Notes under the pieces: generated by a model | The model's input: only the letters and a program-made list of their open reading frames with translations | The model's database searches: none | What the model was told of the DNA's origin: nothing | Program-made: the position numbers and the translations under genes | Shown here: positions 56,646 to 64,000 of the stretch, one piece after another | Layout: the number at the start of each line of letters is the position of its first letter | How positions within the stretch are numbered: the stretch's first letter is position 1 | Assembly: GCA_019828595.1 (NCBI GenBank) | Contig: JAHQRK010000019.1 | Span: 434,001 to 498,000, forward strand | Reading direction: 5' to 3' | Source of the DNA: Aphanomyces cochlioides | Taxonomy: Eukaryota; Oomycota; Saprolegniomycetes; Saprolegniales; Verrucalvaceae | DNA length: 64,000 nt

Positions 56646-57250
56646 TTAGACATGGTCCATGTGCGCATTGAAGGTGCTGTCAGGTCCAGAGTAACGAGCG
56701 CCTTCAATGGATTCAGCGGCCGCAGCAATTGCTTGGACGTCTTCAGGTGACAACTTGATAGTGACTGCTTGAGCGTTTTCGACAATGCGAGTGGAAGTTT
56801 TCGTGCCAGGAATAGGGAAGACATCGTTGCCTTGAGCATGGACCCAAGCAAGGGCAAGTTGAGCAGGCGTGCAGTTTTTGGCCTTGGCAATGTCGAAGAA
56901 TTTAGCAACTTTGGCCTTGCTGGCTTCCAATTTGTCACCCGAGACGAGGAAGCGATCGACGCCAGTCGTTTTCTTCGAGCTTGTCAAATGTGTCGATGGC
57001 TGTGAGGAAACCACGGCACAAAGGGGAATAGGCGACAATTCCAACGCCAAGCTCACGGGCGGCTGGGACAACAGCAGCTTCCAAGTCACGGGATTGGAGC
57101 GAGACGTGCATTGAGGACACTCGATGAAGCAGCACTCGTTTGGTCTTGACCGCGTTTGGGGATATCGAATGGGTTGGAGAGCAACAGGCTGTCGTCCTGC
57201 CGAGTGTGTTGAGGTTTCTGTCGAAAGGACATTCAGGAAGTGTGAAGCCA
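56646..57250 (-). pseudogene. aldo-keto reductase remnant, N-terminus missing
   Basis: Two minus frames joined by a frameshift near 56960 give the C-terminal half of an aldo-keto reductase: SLQSRDLEAAVVPAARELGV, GIVAYSPLCRGFL, then LAWVHAQGNDVFPIPGTKT and LSPEDVQAIAAAAESI. The phosphate-binding PIPGTKT segment that holds NADPH is present. The N-terminal barrel with the catalytic Asp-Tyr-Lys-His is absent. Confidence 0.82.
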
Positions 57251-57463
57251 AGCATTTAAAATGGTTTGAAATGTGGTGTGATAGCGTTGCATGACGTGTG
57301 TGTGCGTTTGGAATGGTTTTGAAATCCATCGTCTGCCGAAGGATATCAATCCCAAGCCGTATTTAAAATATACTTTAATTCACCAATCACTTTCCCTTTT
57401 GCTCGCAAATTTCGAGATCCAAACCCACGATCGAGACGCTCTTAAAGCAGGTACGACGACGAC

Positions 57464-58206
57464 ATGGATCCGAGTCTCACGCAGCACGTGCTTAGATTAC
57501 TACATTCGACGTCCACGCACCTTGGAGTGAACAACTCCAAGCCCTCGCGGACATCAAAGCGGTGGTCGAACAAGTCCTCCAAGTGGACTCGCTAGACGCC
57601 GTCGTCGACACATTGATCATTCTCACGGTAATCCTTGTCGCGCATGTCCTTTGATTGTTTCGAGTGTGTAGGAACCTTTCAAGACTGACTGTGGATCGAA
57701 TCGGTCCGCGCCGACGTCGTCCATAGAGCGCGTGGATTCCTCTGCGGTCTCGCGACCACGTTCGGCTTTGCCTTGGGCCAGTTTGTCGACGATATGATGG
57801 TGTCGCTCATCGACGCCGCACGGTCGCACGTCCAGAAGATCTGCCAAGCCGGCGACGATTGTGTGGCTGTGTTGGCGAGTCCTTCGCGATACGACGTCAA
57901 CAAGTTGATCCACATCTTTGACACTGTGCGTGGAGGTACGTTTGCTAACACATTGTTCTATCGCCTCACGGGAACGCACGTAGATGACGTACGGCTGCTC
58001 ATCATGAGCCAACTGGAGTTCATTGTGAAATCGTGGTCCCAAGCCGACTTGGACCCCTACGTCGAAGGCACCAGGAACGTCTTGGCGAAAGGTCTCCATG
58101 ATAAGAGCGAGCCAGTGCGAGTGAAGGCTCGCGACATTCTGTCTCTGCTTCGTGATACGCGGTACAAATACCTGTTGTGGATTTGTGTGACCTCTCCTCT
58201 CGGGTA
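57464..58206 (+). pseudogene. HEAT-repeat (TOG/CLASP-like) gene fragment
   Basis: From the ATG at 57464 the frames MDPSLTQHVLRLLHS, EQLQALADIKAVVEQVLQV, SVRADVVHRARGFLCGLA and RNVLAKGLHDKSEPVRVKAR read as helical HEAT repeats. The last resembles TOG/CLASP-type repeats that bind tubulin (family knowledge, tentative). A 48-nt intron can be spliced at 57936-57983. A frame slip after HLG (near 57526) and a TGA before SVRADV suggest decay. The frame ends at 58206 and the sequence passes directly into the fatty acid synthase remnant, so the two were joined by rearrangement. Confidence 0.55.
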
Positions 58207-58239
58207 GGCACGAGACATTCCATGGTGTTCTGGAGACGG

Positions 58240-59428
58240 CCGTCAAGGAGCCGATGTGACATTCTCTTTATTACCAAAGATCGTGACCCGATTTACTACG
58301 AAAATGAATCGGAGAATCCGTCGGCAGTCGACTTTGCTCATGCACAAGCCGCATTGGCTGCCGCTGAGGCTGCCACTGAAGAAGTCCCAGAAGAAGCTGA
58401 AATGACTCCTGCTCCTGTCGTCGCTCCTGTTGAAGTGGCTCCTGTCGTTGTTGTAGCCCCAGTGGTCGCTGCTCCTCCTGCCGCTGCACCTGCTGCTGCT
58501 GTCACGGATGAACCCGTGAGTGTCAACCACGTACTCCGTGTCTTCTTGGCACACCGCTTCAAGAAGCAATTGAGTGAAATCGATGACAACGTTACCATTC
58601 ACGGTCTTGCTGCCGGTAAGTCGGCCGCCCAAAATGAAGTCGTGGGTGAGTTGGAAAAGGAATTCGGTGGAGGTGTCGATCGTGTGCCTGAACTCCCAGT
58701 GTCGATTTTGGCCACGTCGTTCAAGTCGTACAAGCAATTCAGTCCTGTCTTCACGACATTGACCACGGACTTTGTCCGCAAGCAACTCCCTGGTGGCTTC
58801 AACATCTCGCAAGTCAAGAGCTATTTGTCGTCTGAGTTTGGCCTTGGCGCCGGTCGCACGGACAGTGTCTTGATGCACTCGCTCTTGTTCCCACGCGTTG
58901 TGCGTTTGGCGGACAAGACGGTCGTGGCTATCCTCGGCGACAAGGCTTGGTTCACTTTGGCCGCGAACCAAACCCTCGCAGCTGGTGCGAGCTACAAATT
59001 TGATCTCAAGAGCTCGTGCGTGTATGCCGATGGCCATTCGACCTTGGCATCGTTCGATATCCAAGGTTCGGTGTACGGTGGCCCCAACTTTGACCACCTT
59101 GTTGGTGCGGTGGCAATCAATGCAACTGGTGTGCCAAAGGACCCCGTGGCATCGTACTTGGACCGCGTGGCTCCTATTGCGACCGAAGGTGCCAAGACAC
59201 AATGCAACTTGCTTGCCACTCCCGTGACGATTGAGATTCCCGTGTTTGATGGTGAATACGTCCGTGCCTCGCGTGATTTGAACCCCATCCATCGTTGCGC
59301 GTACTCCGCAGCCTTTGCCAACTTGCCTAATGGCCAGCCGATCATGCTCGGCATGTGGACGGCCACCAAGGTCCGCAACTTGATGATGGATGTGATGCGT
59401 GACCCAGTTTACTCTTTTCAATCAAGTC
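58240..59428 (+). pseudogene. type I fatty acid synthase remnant, ACP region fused to dehydratase region
   Basis: A long open frame, but the order is wrong for a working enzyme. After an Ala/Pro/Val linker comes an acyl-carrier-like block (FLAHRFKKQLSEI, AAGKSAAQNEVVGELEKEF) and the following PGGFNISQVKSYL...GLGAGRTDSVL, as in the fungal alpha subunit. At about 58890 it jumps to the MaoC/hot-dog dehydratase of the beta subunit (RASRDLNPIH with the catalytic-type His, then LGMWTATKVR). Large domains between (ketoreductase, ketosynthase) are absent, so this is a deletion fusion. The carrier phosphopantetheine Ser motif was not seen. Confidence 0.75.
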
Positions 59429-60250
59429 GACAAGTTTGAACAGAGCTGTCTCGTCTAACAATTTAGAGCCAACACGGCTGGGATTTGCTGCGACCATGCC
59501 AAAGTCAGACATTCCGCGCTCGTCACGTTCAACAGCGTTCTGCATGACCATTCCCCGCAAAAATGCAAATTCTGCTAAGTCTGGTGTGGACAAAATCTCA
59601 GCGAAGGAACTCAAGGCGGCATATTCACCCAAAGAATGCCCAGCAAAGTAACAATCGTTTAGCACAACACCATGCGACTTGGCTTCGTTGTATAGAGCCT
59701 TCTCCATCAATACCAAAGCTGGTTGAGTAAACTGGGTTGCAAATAGAAGACCCATTGGGGCGCTAAATGTAAAGCTTTGCGTCCTTCCATTGATGTCAGG
59801 GAAAAGAGGCACGGATTTGAATCCAGTGGGAAAAGTCGCATCTGGGCTATCACAACGAAGGGCCATGTAGTTTTCACGGATGCTCACGCCTCGTTTACCA
59901 CCAAAGTGAATCGTCAAACTCGTTGGGTTCTTACGAACGATTTCCAAGATAGAAAAGCCAAACTTGTTCGACAAGTGCTGGTCACCTTCGTCCCAAATCT
60001 TGCGCACGACAGGTGACGTCGCGTACAAGTCCATGCCCATGCCAACTTGTTGCGAACCTTGACCAGTGAACACAAACGCCGTCTTTGGCATAAACACACT
60101 GGCCTTCGCGCCAAACACGCTCTCTCCACGGATGTTGGCCACATTCACATTCAACAAGATCAAGCCGTCACTGACGCCAGATTGAGTCACTTGCAAGAAG
60201 AGTCGTTCGTCGTTGTACACCATGCCCTTGAAGTCGGCATGGTACGATTT
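59415..60250 (-). pseudogene. fatty acid synthase malonyl/palmitoyl-transferase block, inverted
   Basis: Read on the minus strand: a second hot-dog segment (GMVYNDERLFLQV), then the acyltransferase with AFVFTGQGSQQVGMGMDLY and the active-site GHSLGEYAAL (nucleophile Ser), down to ALFKLVDLIEK. The flanking parts of the same domain, the dehydratase before and QVVNFNVQDSQYVVAGD after, lie on the plus strand. The block is therefore inverted in place. Breakpoints fall near 59415 and 60240-60260. Confidence 0.82.
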
Positions 60251-60257
60251 GAGTTGA

Positions 60258-60735
60258 GTGACTTGGAACTTGTGTCAAGTTGTCAACTTCAACGTCCAAG
60301 ACAGTCAATATGTCGTGGCTGGTGACTTGGTCAACTTGGAAGTTCTCTCACGTGTTATGACAACTGTCCGTGAGCAACCTTCGGCATTAGACTCTGTTGG
60401 CCTGGAAGGTTTGATTCAGGAATCCTTGGCAGTTGTTGAATCCCAGAAGAATACTTTGGCGAGTCAGGACAAGCCATTTACTTTGAAGCGTGGTACGGCT
60501 ACGATTCCGTTGAGCGGGCTCGATGTTCCATTCCACTCGCGATGGTTGCTTGGTGGTGTGCCAGCGTTCCGAGAGCTAATGCGTCCCAAATTTAAGAAGG
60601 AAATTTTGTATGGCAACAGACATGAGTACATTCATGACCGTTGTTTACCAAAGGAAGTGTGTGAGCGGTCCCCTCTGGCCAAATCGCGGGGGGAATGGAC
60701 CTGGACGGCTTTCAACTATAACCAAGCCGCTTAAA
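60258..60735 (+). pseudogene. fatty acid synthase malonyl/palmitoyl-transferase C-terminal part
   Basis: CQVVNFNVQDSQYVVAGDLV, then KRGTATIPLSGLDVPFHSRW with the catalytic-type His of the transferase, ending VPAFRELMRPKFKKEIL near 60600. Beyond that the frame is open to 60734 but no longer resembles the family, so homology ends there. Confidence 0.78.
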
Positions 60736-60970
60736 TACATAACCAAGCCACTTATCGTATAAGAAAGCGAGTGGGCTGTCCTTGATGCGATCCCTGTGAC
60801 GCAGCTTTAAGGGCATATCGAGGGGGCAGTGTGTTGACGATGACGAGGACCCCTTTCCGTGAGGCAGTGCACGCTGAGTCATTCGACATGAGAATGCGGT
60901 TACTCTTTTAGTGAAAAAGACTGGCCATTGCGCGCGTTGTCGTAGCAAAGGCCACCACAATATCTCGGCT
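60736..60970. other. short gap, nothing recognised
   Basis: 235 bp between the fatty acid synthase remnant and the ATPase remnant. No feature seen. Confidence 0.4.
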
Positions 60971-62307
60971 CAATTGTGCTCGATAGACTCTTGCTTAGGA
61001 TGGACACGTTGAATTTTAAAGGCTGCACAACGAAGTAGATTCATCGCAGCTGCAATCTGCAAGTCTCTCGAAGTTAACTCTCTGTGGTTGTGAAGTGGTT
61101 TACCTCGAACCGACGAGGACGGGAGAACCATCCATACAACTCTCGGTCATCAATAGCGTCCATACTGGAATTGAGAGTTTCGTCGACAAAGTCGAGCAGT
61201 TTCTTTTGTTGATGATGTCAGGATGCGATAAAGTCTCTAAGCAAGACATACTTTCAACGGCTTTCGGCCGTCAATCTGGCGAGTCAGGACTTTCTCCATG
61301 ATATCCGCAATGGCCCGGACTTGGCCAGACTCCACAACGTGGAACACAGCGCCCAAATCAATGCCATGGCTTCACTAAGCAAGTTAGCCAGTTTCACCAT
61401 TACCTCGCCGTAGGATACGTGGTCCAGGCCTTTCGTACGCACTCGTCCATTTGCTTGGAACCCTCGAAGCAAGGGTACGCGCTGTTGACATGGTGAGACT
61501 AAAAACGACGAATCGACTTGGATAGGTTGGTGCTGACAAGCAATTTCTTTTGCTTGCTTCGTGACGTCCTTACCATCCTTTGTATCAAAGCAAGATGTGG
61601 GAAAAGGTTACCTTGGGCTCAAATGCATCCATCATGATCACAGTGTCGGCAATGGAGAAGTAATCGCCAGCCCCTCCGACCACCAAGATCGACGAAACTC
61701 CAAGATCTTTGTATAGAGCTTGAGCCTAAAGCAACGATCGTCAGAGCCCTTGTCATGTCTACTTATTTTCGTCAAGAACGGCGAAATTGGCTCTTTGCTT
61801 TTGGCCACAAGTAGCTGCATCTTCCTACAGCTCCACTGAGTCGATCGACTTCGGCCTTGGAATACCTGTCGCGAATCATGAAATTGGTTGCACATGTATC
61901 TTCATCCATCAGCAAAGTCGTTGCCCCAGCCTAGACGACGTCGGTATCTATTGAAGATGAAGGCACACTAAATACCTCGAGAGCTTCCATGATATTGGCA
62001 GCTTGTGAAGTACTTCCAGACGCATTTGTGGAAGAGGAGTCAGTTGTAGTCTGACCTGTCGGTAGATCAGAAATGAATGGACTCACGTCACACGAGACGA
62101 CGTTGCGGCCATCTTCAGCACGTCATGGCGCAACCCTTGGCCTCGAAGTTCATTGTAAGCTCCGTAGTTGCTCCCATCAAGACTCTGAATGACTGAGCTC
62201 AGCGTCTCCCAAGTACGTTCTTGAATGTGATGTCTCGAACGCGAGCGCTCCATCGCCATCGACCCATGAAGATGCTTGGTGAATTTATCCAGATCCGGAT
62301 AAATCAT
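60971..62307 (-). pseudogene. ABC-class ATPase (DUF2791-type), central region deleted
   Basis: The ATG at 62307 gives an N-terminus with VIQSLDGSNYGAYNELRGQ, typical of this family of predicted ABC-class ATPases. At about 62115 it jumps to the C-terminal half: DGRNVVSCDVSPFISDLPTG, NASGSTSQAANIMEALE, LLMDEDTCATNFMIRDR (Walker B-like), KMQLLVAKSKEPISPF, SILVVGGAGDYF and GLDHVSYGE, with short GT-AG introns, ending near 60971. About 150 residues including the P-loop are missing. One exon junction near 61765 does not keep frame. The family function is unknown. Confidence 0.75.
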
Positions 62308-62611
62308 GATATATTCATGGAAATTGAAAATTTATCGAAATTTCCAAAATTTAGTGAATTTTTCTCCAAAACTTGAATTCGAGACAATTTTCGTGTCCAT
62401 TTGAGGCTGGTCGGGTATCGTCGATGTCGTCGCCCATCGATGCCATAAACCACGAAATTAGATATGATTGGTTCATTGTATCCGGAATATTCCATATGTC
62501 GATGTCTGGGACGATGTTTTGAGGGCATTTCCAGGCATTGACTCTGAGTCAGTGTCAGTCGTGGTTTGGCTTGCTGCTTGCCGTACGCATCCGCACTGAG
62601 ATACAAGAGAG
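62308..62611. other. AT-rich gap, possible left end of the second Harbinger element
   Basis: About 300 bp before the SANT-like gene. The left terminal repeat of the element should lie here or further left, but without the right end it cannot be identified. Confidence 0.35.
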
Positions 62612-63722
62612 ATGAGCAAGAACAAGCAAGCAAGCTCCAAGTCGCACATAGTGTCAAGGTTGGTCAAGGCGTCGGGCAGAGCCACACAAGCACCAATATC
62701 TGAGGGTACGATCAGCTTCGACACTCTATCCTATTGTTGTTTGTAGAGTTAGCTGATTCGACTGACGCGTACGGAGAGTCAACATCAAAGCCCAGAGGCG
62801 AGGAGTCCAGTCAAGCTGTTTGGTGCGACATAAGCGTTGCTCTAATGTTTAAGCTTCGATACAAGTCTCCATTGTCACTGCGATTTCAAACAAGAAATAA
62901 CAACGACAAAGGTTTGGCGTATGGATTGCTCGCTTCCGAGCTATCAGTTGATATGAGACGAGTATTCACACAAAGACAAGTAAAAGATAAGGTAGAAGTT
63001 GTAGTCTTGCATTGCGATTCACAATTGTAGCTGGCTAAAATGAAGTCTGAGTGGTCCAAGTCGAATCCCTCAACACCGCTGCCAACAGGGAATGATAGTG
63101 CAAGGTTTGATCCAACATATTAGAGATATCAAATGATTGAATAGGTTTGTGCCTGCCCATTATGATGTCATGTTGGAGTATTGGGGTGACAAAGATGGTT
63201 ATCGTCGTGAATCGCTTATGACGACGGATGATGGGTTCGAAGCTGAAGAAAAGGATGAACCAAATCGATTCAATGAGATGGCTGCTGGATTTGATGCTCA
63301 ATCGGACAGACATCATGAGGATTAACACGAATGTAAGTTGTGTCATTTCTTATTCGATTTACATTTTATCTTAACAACTAGTTGATTCATGGAACAATGC
63401 AAAGCATGCACAGCGTGATGCACGCAACAAGAAGCGAGTTTTTTCTCGCACCAAGGACGAGACGAAATCATCAAAGCAGAAAACGCATGCTGATGCTATT
63501 GAGGCTGGTCTTTTTGCAATAAAGGATGGACTGGTATCACTTGGACAAGCAATGAGCTCAAGTGGAAGTGAACGAGCAATGAGCTCAGGTGGAAGTGAAC
63601 GAGCGACGAATACAGCGACCATGGACGATGTACTGATTGCTATACGAGCTCAAACAGAAGCAATGCAAGCTCAAGCCCAGGCATTTCAGCAGTTTATGAA
63701 TGCGTTTGGTAAGCAACAGTAG
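62612..63722 (+). pseudogene. Harbinger SANT/Myb-like protein, 313 codons with one TAA
   Basis: Exons 62612-62705, 62747-62991, 63031-63104, 63145-63332 and 63382-63722 join in frame; introns are 41, 39, 40 and 49 nt. Key parts are VWCDISVALMFKLRYKSPLS, QVKDKLAKMKSEWSKSN and HYDVMLEYWGDKDGYRRESL, the DNA-binding protein type found with PIF/Harbinger transposases. The Gln/Ala-rich C-terminal helix (IRAQTEAMQAQAQAFQQFMN) is a likely oligomerisation coil. The one lesion seen is TAA at 63323-63325, seven bases before a donor. A 24-bp direct repeat encodes QAMSSSGSER and RAMSSGGSER (about 63550-63603). Confidence 0.8.
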
Positions 63723-63768
63723 ACATAGATAAGAAAGGAAATAAACAAGTAATGTCATTTCCATTGAA

Positions 63769-64000
63769 TTATCTCATTGAATTACTCAACGCATCTCGTT
63801 TCGCAATGGCAATACTACGGAGTAGTGATGATGGCTCAACTTCTGTTGGGTCGCTTGGTTGGAAGTGATTATTTCGATCATCAAAATTGCTGAACATGTC
63901 GTCGTCGAGCATAAGCATCATGTTGTGAAGTACGAAGCATGCGGTTACATGCTTGATAGTTCGATCGAGGGATTTCTCACTCATGACGCACTTGAGTATT
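63769..64000 (-). CDS. PIF/Harbinger DDE transposase, C-terminal end (partial)
   Basis: The minus frame ends at 63769 and is open to the right edge. It reads SLDRTIKHVTACFVLHNMML followed by an acidic stretch, matching the last helix of DDE-Tnp4 transposases (x-C-x-LHN). The catalytic core lies outside the window, so whether it is intact cannot be judged. It is the part that was deleted from the first Harbinger element. Confidence 0.8.
   Translation of the reverse strand, partial: ILKCVMSEKSLDRTIKHVTACFVLHNMMLMLDDDMFSNFDDRNNHFQPSDPTEVEPSSLLRSIAIAKRDALSNSMR

Larger units (their letters stand above)
62612..64000. mobile_element. PIF/Harbinger element 2, runs off right edge
   Basis: A SANT-like gene (plus) and the C-terminus of a DDE transposase (minus) lie tail to tail with 46 bp between, the same two-gene layout as the element at 41552. 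Neither terminal repeat was identified. Confidence 0.8.

Noticed and set aside
58243..59421. 392-codon minus frame
   Set aside because: Antisense of the fatty acid synthase coding frame.

Overview
The window looks like nuclear DNA of an oomycete, most likely a Saprolegniales member such as Aphanomyces (inference). The evidence is protein-coding genes on both strands with very short GT-AG introns (about 40-49 nt, one of 58), oomycete-style ankyrin families, a START-FYVE protein, short ABCC transporters without TMD0, and Crypton and PIF/Harbinger DNA transposons. I see no bacterial operons, no CRISPR and no virus genes.

Layout. 0-5.5 kb: a DENN-domain gene running off the left edge, then two convergent ankyrin-repeat genes whose stops lie 31 bp apart. 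6.7-28 kb: three ABCC-type ABC transporter genes. The first is a clear pseudogene, the other two are full length. Between them lie a secreted poly-aspartate protein, an ankyrin-RING gene with one in-frame stop, a nucleic-acid-ligase-like nucleotidyltransferase and a biosynthetic threonine dehydratase. 30.9-39.8 kb: a compact housekeeping block with one copy of an unrecognised duplicated-domain family, a NIPP1-like FHA protein, a Pumilio/CCCH RNA-binding protein, a GGPP-type prenyl synthase and a START-FYVE protein. Their exons were rebuilt here from splice signals and reading frame.

40.7-54.6 kb is transposon territory: a hAT remnant, a complete-ended PIF/Harbinger element (25-bp TIRs, TAA target duplication), two Cryptons, a tRNA-like gene with a UCA anticodon, and four more copies of the duplicated-domain family. 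One of these copies is split by a solo LTR with a perfect 5-bp target duplication and one is 5'-truncated. 55.5-62.3 kb is a run of decayed metabolic genes: alcohol dehydrogenase, aldo-keto reductase, a HEAT-repeat fragment, a type I fatty acid synthase with an internal inversion, and an ABC-class ATPase that lost its middle. The window ends in a second PIF/Harbinger element.

The best candidate for something undescribed is the roughly 230-residue family at 30.9 and 46.7-51.4 kb. Each protein appears to be two diverged copies of one domain, and the family sits in a transposon-rich cluster with intact, truncated and insertion-broken members. Gene structures marked as spliced are my own reconstructions and have no transcript support.
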